64,000 nucleotides of DNA, from the NCBI GenBank assembly GCA_011316305.1, contig SAUG01000100.1, positions 124,001 to 188,000 on the forward strand, given 5' to 3'. The DNA comes from Rusavskia elegans. Taxonomy: Eukaryota; Ascomycota; Lecanoromycetes; Teloschistales; Teloschistaceae. The notes under the pieces were generated by a model, which was not told the DNA's origin, made no database searches, and was given only the letters and a program-made list of their open reading frames with translations. Made by a program: the position numbers and the translations under genes. Of the stretch, positions 1 through 11,631 are shown one piece after another (position 1 is the first letter of the stretch; the number at the start of each line of letters is the position of its first letter).

Positions 1-1862
1 TATTATATTTTAGTATTAAATATAAAAATAGATAGTAATATTTTTTTTAGATTTTTATTTCCTATATTTTTTTTTTTTTTTTTAAAAAGATATTAATTTT
101 TTTAATTGATTTATAATTTATATTTAATATAATATCTAGTTTTTTATATAGAAGATTTTCATATATAAAAAGATATATTATTTATAGTTCTATCTTTTAT
201 TTAACTATATTTTTTTATACTAATATTATAGAAATTAATTTTTTCTATTTATTTCCTAATACGATATATTATCTAAAGTTTATAATTATTAAAAAAATTA
301 AAATTCTAATAAATTTATTTTTTATTTTAATATTAATATCTATAATTCTATTATTTTATTATAGATATTTTTAGATATATCTTTTAATCTAGTTATATAA
401 TCTCTTTATAATTTTTTTTTATTTTTTTTTTAAAAGCTATCGTTTTATAATCTCTAATTTTTTTTTAAATATTATTATAAAAGGATTTTTAGTTTTATAC
501 GGTTTAAATTCTATTATTAGTTTTTTTTTTTATTTTTTTTTAATTCTATAAAGTACTATTCTATTTCTTTATTATCTAATAAAAAAATAAAGTAATTATT
601 ATTATAATAGATTATCTAACTTTTAATTATATATTTTTAAACTATTTCTTTAAATAATTTTTCCATTACTTTAAATTAGTATTCGGTTATTTCTATTATT
701 TTTTTAATTAGATAATTTTTTTTAAAATATCCGATTTTTTTATATAAATAATAAATTTTAATCCGTAATCTTTTAATTATAATAGTATTAAATTCTATTA
801 AATTTCTTTTAGACTATTTTTTAGCCGATTCTATTTTACTAAATATTTATTTATTTAAATATATTTTATATTATCTAGTAATAATTCTACTTATTAATTT
901 AATAAATAATATTAGTAAATTTAGTTTTTTAATTATTACTATAGCTTTTTTAGCTTTTATATAAAATATTTTATAGAAAATAATATTTAGAACTAAATCT
1001 TTCTAGTCTATTTTATAAACTAATATTCTAAACTAAATAATATAGATAGTTACTAAATTCTATTATTTTAAAACTATTAGTTTTTTTTCTATTATTCTAT
1101 TTTTATTATTATTTCTAAAAGTTTTTTTTATAGCTATAAATAGATTACTAAAGATATAAAAGATTTATAATATTTTATTTTCTTTTTAATTTTCCGGATT
1201 ATTAAAATAGTCTTCTATATAAAGCTATATTTAATTAAAGACTATTTTTCTAAATATACTATTCTAAATAGAATTTTAATTATTTTATTCGGAAACTAAT
1301 TTATATATAATATAAAATAGATATTTATCTAAATAAACTAAAATTTTAAAGATTTTTTATTTCTTTTATAAATATTAGACGTTATTATTTTAATAGTATC
1401 GCTTCGATTTATAAAATAAGATAATAAAATTAATATAGTAAATTATTAAAATATAATATCTTTATATATTAAAAGATATTATATTCGAATTTAACTATAG
1501 CTATAGACGTAATCCGAACTATTAAATAGTAAAAAAGTTCTAGTATAGATTATTATAACTAATTCTATATAGCCGCGAAAGTATAGTTATAATATTATAA
1601 AACGTCTATATTATAGAGATAATAATAAAGAAAAGAATAGTAATATATTTAATAATTATATTAATAACTAACGAAAAAAGCTATCTAATAAAAGTAAAAA
1701 ATAATATATATAATAAAAGTAACCGATAATACCGATAGATAACCGTCTACTAAAATTTCTATTATAAAAATCGGCTATAGCGGCTATAGACGACTATAGA
1801 TAATTAGACTCGCTTATTTAACTAATTTTCCAACGTATTTCTATAGAATCGTAGACGTAATA
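1..1862 (-). mobile_element. Ty3/gypsy chromovirus, family G1, 5' part, RIP-degraded, cut by window edge
   Basis: The LTR at 1452-1862 is the reverse complement of the LTRs that bound the G1 elements at 38,390-42,328 and 54,831-58,173. It ends at 1862 with the complement of the family start (tattacgtcc) and at 1452 with the complement of the family end. The element therefore reads leftwards, and 1-1451 is its 5' internal region. Parts of that region align by eye with the reverse complement of the gag-side interior of the 54.8-kb copy (for example around 1195-1260 against 55,440-55,500). CpA/TpG are almost absent and no reading frame is open. The rest of the element lies beyond the left edge. 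It sits inside a G2-family element (see 1863-2675). Confidence 0.8.
1452..1862 (-). repeat. 5' LTR of the G1 element
   Basis: A 411-base block matching the 409-410-base LTRs at 38,390, 41,919, 54,831 and 57,765 in reverse orientation. Differences seen by eye are mostly C/T and G/A transitions. Confidence 0.85.
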
Positions 1863-2675
1863 ATAGACCGTAATATAATAGCTGGTATAGATTATAAAAT
1901 TTAACGTATTATATAAACTCTATTAACGAATATAACGAATATTTTCTCTTTTTATCTAGATTTCGCTATTAGTAATAATCTAATTATATTTTAGCGATAT
2001 TATAGTAACCGGAGTTTTAAATATTTATACTATTAATAAACCTTTTATATCGTTCCGGATTAAAATTAAAGCGTTTATAAATTATTATATCTCGCCGGCG
2101 CTTTATACGTTCGATCTAGTATAATTATATTTCTTTTTATATTCGGTAAAATACTATTACTATCTATTAGATTCTAATTCGAAAATTCTATTATTAAACG
2201 CTTTAATATAGTAGTAGTACGTACCGTTTCTATTTAAACGATAAAAAAATTAGCTCGGCCGTTCTATTAACTATTTTTTATTAATTAGAGGTTCTAGTAT
2301 AGTCCGGGTTCGATTTCTAGTAGTACTATTTTCTTTTTAACCTTTTAGCGCCTTTATTTTTAATATTTTTAAAGTTTTTAAACGTTTAATACGAGCGTAT
2401 CGAAGGTAATACTACTTTTTTATTTTATAGTATTTATTATAAGCTATATAAACTGCGTAGAATTTATATAAAATTTAGTAGATATAGAAATACTAGCCGA
2501 TAATACCGGTTAACTAATACGCTGACTAAATCCCGTTAATCGCGGTTTATTAGCCCTGCGAGATTCGTTATTTAATTAGGCCTAGCGTTCAGTCTTGTTC
2601 GCTTGTTTATAGATAAACTTTCTATCTATATAGAAATATCAAGCTATTATTATCATTTTAAATCGATCTATAACA
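1863..2675 (+). mobile_element. G2-family gypsy 3' fragment with 3' LTR (2435-2675)
   Basis: Positions 2435-2675 (241 bases) are the reverse complement of the 241-base LTRs bounding the G2 element at 25,137-32,641. Positions 1863-2434 match the reverse complement of that element's 3' internal end, starting inside its chromodomain region. The fragment begins exactly where the G1 LTR ends, so the G1 element jumped into this older G2 copy and pushed its 5' part out of the window. The LTR ends at 2675 with taaca, the complement of the family's TGTTA start. Confidence 0.8.
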
Positions 2676-2686
2676 ATTGCGTTCGG

Positions 2687-3161
2687 CGTTATATTTTCGA
2701 AATATAATAATCTTTCGCAACAATATTAGTTTCGTAACAATTAAAATTTTTACAAGCTTATAGAACTACTACTATTATCTTTTTCTAAAATTCTAAAAAA
2801 TATATTTTATAGAACGTTTTAGATTTATTCAATATTTTATAATATTAAGAAAATAAATTTACGACGATATAATATCGATAAATATTTATAATATTGTTTT
2901 ACTAGAAGTTTTAACGCGTTAGTTTTATCGTAAAGCCGCTAAAATTTATTAAAAAACTTTAAAAACTAATATTTTATTTAATTAGTATATAAACTAGAAT
3001 TCTAAAAAAGCAGAATTATAGTTTAGATTAAATACTTAAGATTTTACTATTCAGAATTTTTAAAAGAGATAGTAGTTATAGCTCTGTAGGCCTGTAAAGG
3101 TTTTCAATTGTTGCGAGACTAGTATTGTTGCGAAGGATTGTTGCGCCCCGAAGACATAACG
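2687..3161. repeat. Imperfect inverted repeat at the desert/island border
   Basis: The left arm (about 2687-2795) and the reverse complement of the right arm (about 3050-3161) align over roughly 110 bases, around a 250-base AT-rich spacer. Across the best-aligned 30 bases or so (2691-2722 against 3125-3157) every mismatch is C to T or G to A in the left arm. The left arm is thus a RIP-mutated version of the right one. The right arm carries the octamer TTGTTGCG at 3108, 3125 and 3138, and a further copy lies just outside it at 3171. It could be a small foldback or TIR element or two head-to-head copies of one repeat; the family is not recognised. Confidence 0.65.
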
Positions 3162-3593
3162 TGCGTTCGGTTGTTGCGCTCCCGAGACACTCCGTCGGGC
3201 AAGAACGGGCTCGTGGCGATCGACTTGGCGGATTGCGCCCTCGATACCTAGACTGCCAGCCAAATCGGATGCCCTGCCAATGCATGACACTATAGGGTTT
3301 TATAATTATAATGTGCGTAATGTCCGCATTTTTCTGCTCGACGGGGTTTGGGGCGGAGTCCCGAGATGGCGACGGGCCCGTACTCATCTGGTTCGGCTTC
3401 TTACGTTAATGTAATACAAGTTTTTTTGGTCACCCTTCGAACTTGATCAGTGTTCTCCATCATTGCTTTAGGCAGCTCAAGCCAGAGTTCCTGGGATGGG
3501 CACATTGAGTAAACCATGGAAGCCAACTGAAGCTTCCTCCATACCCATTCATAATCCTTATGCCTCCCGTCCCATCAGCTCCTACTTAATCCT
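3162..3593. other. Start of normal-composition DNA, downstream of MSH5
   Basis: Base composition changes to balanced here, and CpA and TpG reappear. I see no convincing gene. Open frames on either strand lack family features. This is the 3' side of MSH5 and probably holds its terminator and 3' untranslated region. Confidence 0.5.
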
Positions 3594-6500
3594 TTATACC
3601 GCGCTCATGACATGTCCCAGAAGGAGCCGAGGATCCCGCATGGACTCAACACCACCGGTATCTGCACGGAACGGACGTAGATCCTCCATCAGGAATGCCC
3701 TGGCCGTTTCCTCCTATATCTCTGTTAGCGACAACAACGCCTAGGTCTGGTAAATTCCCCATCAACTCACGGCCAATCTCAAGTCCTCTTCCTCACTCTT
3801 AGATAATTTGGCACAAGCGATGACCAAGTCTTCTCCTTTTGCACTTAGCAAGCCAAGTCTGTCGGCTCGTTCCACGATTGCTTGATCAATACCATTCATA
3901 GCAGCGCATCTTGACAATTCAGTTTTAGGGTTGGAAAATTTGCGTACAGTGGTTCAAAACTCACACCGTACCAAAGCTAGATCGACTCCGACCTGGGCGG
4001 AAGCTGGAATTCTCTTTAGCCAGCCGGTAAACAAGCAGGGCTGTACAGGTCTCACTTATATAGGTACGTAATTTGTTCCTCGACCGCCTCAGCCTCCATA
4101 TCAACTCGAACTTCCATATGCCCAAACGCCAAAGGCGGACGAGGCTGGAGAAAACCATTCTCGAAGATTTCATGGAAATGCGTTGCTCCGAGAACCTTGG
4201 GGCTCGAGTCACCGAGACTAAGGAAATGTTCGAATACACCGCAAGCCAAACCTGACCCGTCTAGCACAGTGTGTTAATGGTAAAAGATGTTCCGCTCCTC
4301 GCTCTGAACTTACCATTGGACTCCGTCCCTTTCCCAAACTCGTCGATTATCACGAGACTGCGATGAGTCGTTAGAGTGATTGCCTTAGTTACCTGTTGAA
4401 GATCGATCATGAATGCGCTCTGCATCCTTGTCATTGTCTCCTTTGTCGCAATTCTCGTCAGAATCTTGTCCGTAAGACCGATGACGGCAGCGTCCGCTGG
4501 GACGAAGCAGCCGACGTGGGCCATGTAGACGATGAGAGCAATCTGCTTAAGATAGACACTCTTTCCGGAATAGTTGGGGCCCGTCATTATCAGCATGCTT
4601 GGCTGATCGTGCATTACTGAAGAGATTACTTGAGAAAACGTCGTCCTGGCTCCAGCACCACCGGTTCTACCTGCTTGATCGCCCGCGCCTTCTCCACCGA
4701 CAAGGAAGGTGTCGTTGGCCACGTAAGAAGGAACAGTGAGTTCTTGCAGTGGATGCCTAACGAAGATCAATCGGGAGTTCCAACAGGAGAAAATGCCTGC
4801 ACCTACCGACCACCCCTGATACGAATAACGTTATCCTCTGTCACGTGTGGTCGCGAGAGCTTGTACATCCCAGCCCCTTGAGCCAGCGCCAGGAAACTAA
4901 TTGTACCGTCAGTGTGGCGAACATTGAATGTAGACCGGAATTTTGACCTATCCAATTCGCCACACAATTCGGAAGCACGTATGAGCACCTCCTTAAACTC
5001 CAGAACTTCCTGGCCCAGCTTGTAGATTATCTCGATCTCTTTGTCTGTCACCCACTGATCGTCAAAACAGCCATTGAGGCGACTTATGGCGAATCCACTT
5101 ACCGCAAATCATTGCATACATATCTCCAAAGGTCTCGTCCAATTCACGCATACGATAGTCTTTGTAATATACTCTCGACCTTGTGGAGAAGATGCGATCC
5201 CAGCCACCACCGTCCTCGGGTCCTTCGTAATTTCCCCGACCTGTCTCTGGATCTATCGGCATCGAGATGAGGAATCCTATCTGAGGAAAGAATATCACGT
5301 TCAAGTCGAGACTGTACTGCACAGGTACCGTTTCGGCGATGCTCTGCGAAGTCTTATTCAACAGGTCCTCTATACCATCGTATGTCTGCTTCATCGCGTC
5401 TAACGCCGCGTCGACGCCAGGCTTGACGACGGTACGATGCTATAGACCATCAGCTCTATCCAAAGTGCCTACTCACCCGACTGTCCCAACGTCCAGAAAC
5501 GTACCATTTCTGCGGACGAGGGAAAGTCAACCTCAAAATAATATCAGTCTACCTGTACATGCACACGAGCTGGAGTGGTGAACGAACTGTATCACTGACG
5601 AGTCTTCCGATGCCTGCAAGCCGCCGCCAGTCTAAGCCTTCAAGCATCTACCACGGATCAGGTACGCCCAGTGGTCACTACGAAAAGGCCTCTTCTGACT
5701 TTACTACAGATTGGTAGAACCTCGGCGCCCATTGTTTCGGAGATGGTATCGCGAATCTGCAGTGCATGAAACGCAAACTATGATAGAACATGAGTGTCTG
5801 TTGGATGCAGCAGGGTTTGGATTCCTTACTGAGCGTAGACTGGACCAAACACCACTCTTAATCCCACCACTCCCACTCCCCATCCCATTGCTGATCCCTT
5901 TCTTCAGATGGATCACGACAGTCTTCATGTTTTTTATCTGGCCTAAACTTTTGACTATACTGTTCATTAGGGTAGTGTTGTCAGGCCGTAGGAAGACGCT
6001 TGCTACATCAAGCCTCTCATTAATGGTTGGGATATCAAGAGTAGGTCTTAAAAAATACTGTCGTAGCAGTTGCTTGCCTTGTGGGGTACGTGCAAGATGA
6101 TGGAAGAGTCCATAAACGGAAAGCCCCTCTTTGGGGCCGGAAGAAGCTCTGCTTGGACCTTGGTTGTGAGACTGCGGGTGTGACTGACGATGCATGACCT
6201 GCAAAGCGCCCATAGTCTCGGCATCGATGAACCTGTCATACCATTAACATCGTCTTGATGCCAGGGATTACGATGTTTAGGAAGGTAGACCTACATGAAA
6301 CCATCAAGGCTGAACATCTCGATCGCCGACACTCGAAAGGCGGGCTGTGCCGTATTATCTCCGGGCAAGTCCACCACTGCTTTTCTGCGCTGCAAGTAGG
6401 TCAGGACAGCTCCAGCGCAGCCCACCGTCAACCGGCTCTCCAGATCCACAATGCCCGACAGCCGAAGCAGCTTGCCTTGCCTCCCTGTGTACTCGGGCTC

Positions 6501-7072
6501 AGTGCTTTCAATGTAGTCTTCGTACGATTCGGCATCACCAGGAGTAACAAAAGCCATGCGAGGCGCTGTATTGGTCGCCAGACGGATGTTGCAGAGCTTG
6601 ACCTTGGCAGACTCGAAGCCAAATTCTGGGGAGGGCCTGACTTCGAGCAGATAGGGGGAAGCGAATTCCTCGGCTAAGACCATCGCAATATCAGCTGTGG
6701 ACAGCTTGCGCAGATGTCTCCACTCACCATCTTCCGCAACCGAACCACGGTTTCGTCCCGTCGGATCGAGATAAGTACTGACATTTTCGTCGGATTTTGT
6801 GGAGAGGAGTATCACCGTTGGTTGCGCATGAAGCTTCACTGGTAGTGTTTTAGCGTCTGGAAAAACAGGTCAGGGAAGCGCTTACGATGTTCGATAATGT
6901 CGATGCCACCTGAATTGACGTCCTGCATCATGTAAAGTTTCTCCTCTCGGGCAATGTAGTAGGCGCAGCCAACCGTCCCTCGGTCTCGTAGATCGGCGGC
7001 CATGACCACTTCGTTGAGTAAGTCATCCTCTTCACGCTCATCGATGTCAGCATCTTGTTCGGGAGCACACAT
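3594..7072 (-). CDS. MSH5: MutS homologue 5, meiotic crossover protein (MSH5), 14 exons
   Basis: MSH5 forms the MSH4-MSH5 clamp that stabilises recombination intermediates and promotes crossovers in meiosis; it does not repair mismatches. Exons, minus strand: 7072-6886, 6838-6295, 6232-5830, 5777-5700, 5647-5588, 5531-5505, 5439-5103, 5044-4948, 4896-4807, 4756-4314, 4260-4056, 4003-3965, 3909-3771, 3713-3594. Thirteen GT..AG introns of 47-65 bases join in one frame to 2,769 bases, 922 aa, close to the family length. Landmarks in order: DLRDRGTVGCAYY near the start, PTVILLSTK, LSGIVDLESRLTVGCAGAVL, SVYGLFHHLARTPQGK, VVKPGVD, GGRHPLQELTVPSYVAND, Walker A TGPNYSGKS, Walker B VIIDEFGKGTES, the ATPase segment VLGATHFHEIFENGFL, and a C-terminal tail ending in HVMSAV. 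TGPNYSGKS is the MSH5-type P-loop. The start is uncertain: ATG 7072 is the only in-frame Met after the upstream stop near 7180, but a further 5' exon is possible. No RIP-type stops are present. Confidence 0.93.
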
Positions 7073-8758
7073 GAGGTCTGGTTGTGGGGCACTAGATGGA
7101 TGATGGTCTGGAGGAGGATGTGAAACAAAGCGTGATGATGAGGTTACGATTGATTGTCTTTGGGTAAATTACGGAATGTAGTCATCAGCGTACCGCCATG
7201 TAATATGCTCACCCGTTATAGGATCAAAAACCTTCACATGGTCGCCTCGTTCGCCGTTAGACATACATGGCGGAGAACAATCGCATAAAGTATGGCCTTG
7301 GTGATGGGTTGTACGCCTGCCATTTTGAGCGGCCGTTTCGATACGGTAGTGCCCAGGTGTCACACAATGTTTCCCGTCCCGTTGCCAGCAAAGGTGGGAC
7401 GTATGAAGATGCTCGGCTGGTAATATTCATTAGAGTGACACGTAAGTGGTAAAATACAGTACATACCAACAACCCTCCTCAATAGCGTCGTATCAGGCCA
7501 CGCCGCTAGGAAATCCACCATTTATTCAGCGTAAAATCCCTTTGATGTTTACGGCCGCATCCGATACAGCGCTGTACGGAAATAGAAACTTTGTAGATCG
7601 AACTAGAGAGGAGCATGTGTCCGTCTTTCGGTCTAGCGAGAGCCCGTTTGTTGATGACTCGGACTTGTAAACGCGCTCTCAGGGCGTCATTGGACAGGTT
7701 GTGAAGTGCAATGGCTAGCAGATTGTTATGACGGCAAACCGTGGTGACGACGGGAGGTGCAGTCCCTACAGCGATGGGAGCAGTCCATAGATTCATCAGA
7801 CCATACTGGAGCATTAATGAGATGGATGGATACATGGGCGGATGGCTCATTTTGCAAAGGAATAATGTTCTTGGACTTGCCTTGGCGTGTTCCTGAGCCA
7901 GGGTGTCTCGATGGCAGTGGAATGATGGACTTGGACTCGCCGTGCTTTATAGCAGTGGCACTGTCTCTAGACTCACCGTGCCACGGAATAATCCTCTCCA
8001 TACCGCCATCGTTTACTAAGCACTACGACCCGCCATTGCATCCGTCCTGCTGTCTCGGAAAATCCAGGGTAGTCGCCTTCTGCGTTTTCTAGGCGGTAAG
8101 CTGGTGGAGACTTTTCAATTGGCGAGACTGGGATAACAGTGCTCCGTGCATATTGTAGTGGTAGATGCGCCCACCAACATAGAATCTCCTACTGTCTTCG
8201 CATGGCTTTTACACCCATGCCTTGAACTCTACTCGCCTTCTAACCGGGGCCTCCTATCGATGTTCGATGCCGAAGAAGACGGTTTGCCGAAAGGCAGGGT
8301 TGTATTCGACTTGGTTGATGGATCGCAGGCAGGCTTAGATAACAGAGCCACTTCACAGAATATTGGTTAGTTCTCTACTAAAGTCGAACAGTGGCATCTG
8401 GATTAGGGAAAAGATCGCTTCCTTACCGACTGGCAACAGAATTACTTCCAGCGAGGGGTTACTGCATCATCGTCGAATAAATACAGATGAAAGCGGCGAT
8501 GTTGGAAGGATAACACCTCGCCTAGGAAAAGGGAGGTGGAGGAGGCGCAACATGTTGTGCAGTCTACGGCAGAGGTGTGCTTTGGAAGTGGCCACGGCGC
8601 AAAGGGGGTTGATGTGAGTCAGTTCGCGCAGTGGTCCGCGGATAAATCATCACAAAGGAGGCGTGCTTACGTAAGGTAAGCCACGGCGCTAAACTGACTT
8701 GCTCAAGCTTGCACACCAAAACTTTTGAAAACAACATCTTCTTGCCAGATCTCTTACG
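7073..8758. promoter_or_regulatory. Divergent intergenic region between MSH5 and eEF1B
   Basis: About 1.7 kb between the MSH5 start and the eEF1B start, so it must hold both promoters and possibly an unresolved first exon of MSH5. I found no gene I can support. Around 7859-7990 lie three imperfect copies, about 60-66 bases apart, of a motif with ggaat(a/g)atg and cttggact(t/c)gcc. On the minus strand this reads as a repeated IIPx..HGESK-like peptide in a 91-codon frame (8001-7726) of unknown status. Confidence 0.4.
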
Positions 8759-9934
8759 ATGGGTTTTGCCGACTTCCTGAGCGATGCGGGGCTAAGCAGT
8801 AAGTCTGAAGTTCAGATCAAATCAGGCTGCCACTGAAAAGAAATTTCTAGTGCTTGAACAATGGGTAACAACTCGAAGCTACATCGCAGGGTAAGCTTTT
8901 GCATCTAAACCACCCACTCCTCAACTTTACAAACGTTCGACCACAAATGATGAAACGAATTGGTCCGTGTTGATGAGGTGGCTTAAGACCCCGCCGAATG
9001 ACTACTGCCATTGTGTCCCTGACACTACTCTGAAGTGTTTTGTTCTATGTTATTTTCATTGGGACACCGTTCACATCCAATTCTAATTATCTCCAGTTAC
9101 GGCCCATCCCAGGCCGATGTAGCCTCCTTCAAAGCGCTCCCCGGGCCGCCAAAGGTTGAGAAGTACCCACATGCCTGGTTAGTCGTCCCGCTGTCCCTGG
9201 TTTCGGTACTAATTAGCATAGGCGCTGGTACAAACACATATCTTCGTACCAGTCAGGTACAGCCCTAAGAAAAACTTGCTATCCTGTGATTGGCGCTCAC
9301 GGAAGGACACAGAATTCACGTCCCTTCCTGGCGACCCTTCGAAAGCATATACCACCTACGGTCCCGAAAAGAGCGAATTAACCATCAACCCCAAGGACGC
9401 ACCGAAGGCAGCAGAAGCCGAGGAGCAGGAAGATGATGACTTGTTCGGAAGTGACGATGAGTCCGAAGACGAGGAGGCGAAGAAGAAGCGCGAGGATAAC
9501 TTAGCGGCGTATAAGAAGAAGAAGGAGGGCAAAGCCAAGCCCGCAGCCAAGACCATCGTCACGCTGGACGTTAAGCCATGGGGTATCTATTTACTTTCCA
9601 TCACGCTCAATCAAGCCCTCATGAAAGTACACTGACTCCCGTTGCCTACAGATGACGAGACCGACATGAAACAGCTTGAGGAAAACTTACGATCAATCGA
9701 AATGGACGGTGTCAAATGGGGCGCATCGACCCTGGTGCCACTCGCGTTTGGGATTAAGAAATTGCAGATTACTTTGGTGGTTGAGGATGAGAAGGTTTCA
9801 ATTGATGATCTACAAGAACAGATTGCAGGGGACGAGGACCATGTTCAATCTACCGATGTGGTAAGGCTCTTGCTTCTTTCTATACAATACCTTGACTGAC
9901 CACTCTACCCCAGGCTGCCATGCAAAAGTTGTAG
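8759..9934 (+). CDS. Translation elongation factor 1-beta (eEF1B alpha subunit, GDP/GTP exchange factor), 6 exons
   Basis: The nucleotide exchange factor that recharges eEF1A with GTP during translation elongation. Proposed exons: 8759-8798, 8851-8890, 9097-9177, 9257-9582, 9652-9860, 9914-9934, which sum to 717 bases (238 aa) in one frame. The N-terminal GST-C-like region starts [11 protein letters not shown] and has [16 protein letters not shown]. The [15 protein letters not shown] segment follows, then an acidic linker ([15 protein letters not shown]), a Lys-rich stretch, and the catalytic domain [58 protein letters not shown]. The C-terminal domain is the nearly invariant part and is complete. 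The junction around 9178-9256 is the weak point: the usual RWYxHIAS motif is not clearly recovered, so that intron's acceptor may be wrong. The second intron (8891-9096) is unusually long for this window. Confidence 0.92.
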
Positions 9935-10665
9935 CGGATTCTTCGTAGCAGGTGATATGCCTCCTGAACGCCTCACACAGTCCGCACACTGCATGCATGC
10001 TTGTGTTGTCGGAAAATTAGCAGAAACAGAGGCGGAATAGAGTGGCTAAAGCTTCACAAAGAGCATGCCATTGCGTTGACTAACACAATAGCCTTTCTCA
10101 TTCGTGTGAGAAGCACCCCAATAACCCAGATTTTTATGGCAAGAGCCTTACAGGTGACATGGTACAACAATGTGCGCAACGCGAGTGTAATCGGTTACTA
10201 CTTCGTCTCGGTATTTCCGCTTCCATACTTATTGTGCCCCTTCAGATATCCCACTGCGTCAGCTTACTTCAAATCCCTTCAGTACAGCTTCTTAGCCCGA
10301 ACAAAAGGTCAAGCGACCATGAGTGGTACATTGTAAATTCTCTCGCCTCACAATATCTTTCTGGACCAGACGTCGCACAACTCCCTTATCTACCTAATTA
10401 ACGAAATCTGCAAATCCCAATTTAGCGTATAGATCATTCGTTCAATTTTGAAGTCATGTTCACGGTCATGCACATGCAATGTCTTCGAATTTACGTTCCA
10501 CCGATGTTGGTGGCCAGTGACGGGGAGGATAATGAAACGAGTGCTATAAGTAGCTCTTTGCGGACTCTAGAACACTTGTTGGGGGTACTTACGACACAAT
10601 TCCTCTGCCACAAAGACCAACAGTTTCAAGATATAGTAGAATCTCAGTCTTAAGCTACCAGATCG

Positions 10666-10866
10666 TTATTTCATCAAAGCTTGACCGATGCCGAGAATCC
10701 TTGGGGAATTGGCAGCAAAATACTCCACTACCTTACCTCGGGCCACTTCATTTACCAGATCTGCTGAAACGATTCTAGTCAGGAACCAAAACATGTCGAT
10801 GCTTTGCCACCTGAAGAATTGGGCGATCGAAGGTTCAGGTTGCTCAGCCCCCTTCGCAGGATACAA
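10666..10866 (-). CDS. Possible exon or gene remnant, unknown function
   Basis: A 66-codon minus-strand frame with protein-like composition: EPSIAQFFRWQSIDMFWFLT followed by RIVSADLVNEVARGKVVEYF and ending in an ordinary stop. I do not recognise the family. Upstream on the same strand the frame continues as GDVHVELYPAKG, reaching back beyond the first Met, so it could be an internal exon. No partner exon could be joined with confidence. It may equally be a relic or a chance frame. Confidence 0.2.
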   Translation of the reverse strand: MYPAKGAEQPEPSIAQFFRWQSIDMFWFLTRIVSADLVNEVARGKVVEYFAANSPRILGIGQALMK

Positions 10867-11280
10867 CTCAACATGGACATCTCCAAATTACATGAAACAG
10901 AACCATGGGATACCAGGGTACGAAACAGCTGCTATAATGAGGTTACGCAAACCAAGACTGGCTGGTTAACGTCTTCAGTCGGACCACAAGCGAGTCGAAC
11001 CCGAGGTGAGGTTTGTCCCAATGAAAGAAGAGCATCGTGAAGGAGGAGGTACAATGAGTTCAGCTCCGATCATCGCGCTGGGCTGTGATGATTAGTCATG
11101 CTCGCTACATACCAGCTTCACCGCGCTCGCTAGATATCTCGACTGCGCAAGGTCATTGCGTTCGGTTAGCAATAGCAATGACAAGTGATCCAGAGTGAGA
11201 GCCAGAGATCATTTGGTCGGTAGTCTACTTGGCGGTGTCGAAGCGAATAGAATAGCGAATTCTTTGGATGCATGGTAATT

Positions 11281-11631
11281 AGACAGCTTGCTGTCTTTTT
11301 ACCGTCGATTTTTGGCATTATTCAGTCACGCTAAGATATCTACCCGCTTATCCATTGGCTGTGAAGTGTTTTCGCATACGTCCGATATATCCGGCGTACC
11401 GGTGTCCACAATCCTGGCCAGAGCAAGGATCCCTGAGTTAGACAGCTTGCTGTCTTTCTACCGTCGATTTTTGGCATTATTCAGTCACGCTAAAATATCT
11501 ACCCGCTTATCCATTGGCTGTGAAGTGTTTTCGTATACGTCCGATATATCCGGCGTACCATCAAAACTCCAGACCTCCATTTGGCGCTGCAAGGTGTCCA
11601 CAATCCTGGCCAGAGCAAGGATCCCTGAGTT
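11281..11631. repeat. Tandem duplication, period 159, second unit carries 33 extra bases
   Basis: Unit 1 starts at 11,281 and unit 2 at 11,440, both with agacagcttgctgtcttt. The units are nearly identical up to ggcgtacc. Unit 2 then has about 33 bases (atcaaaactcc..gctgcaa) that unit 1 lacks, after which both share ggtgtccacaatcctggcc to ccctgagtt. The three differences I see in the shared part are all transitions (T/C near 11,299, G/A near 11,333, C/T near 11,383). A plus-strand frame from 11,288 stays open through both units because 159 is divisible by 3, but it shows no known domain. Confidence 0.9.

Noticed and set aside
3496..3744. 82-codon plus-strand frame
   Set aside because: It lies antisense over the last exons of MSH5, whose minus-strand reading (ARAFLMEDLRPF..) is clearly the coding one.
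7169..7363. First exon of MSH5 (MTPGHYRIE..)
   Set aside because: The only good donor site puts it out of phase with the next exon, and the joined frame meets a stop.
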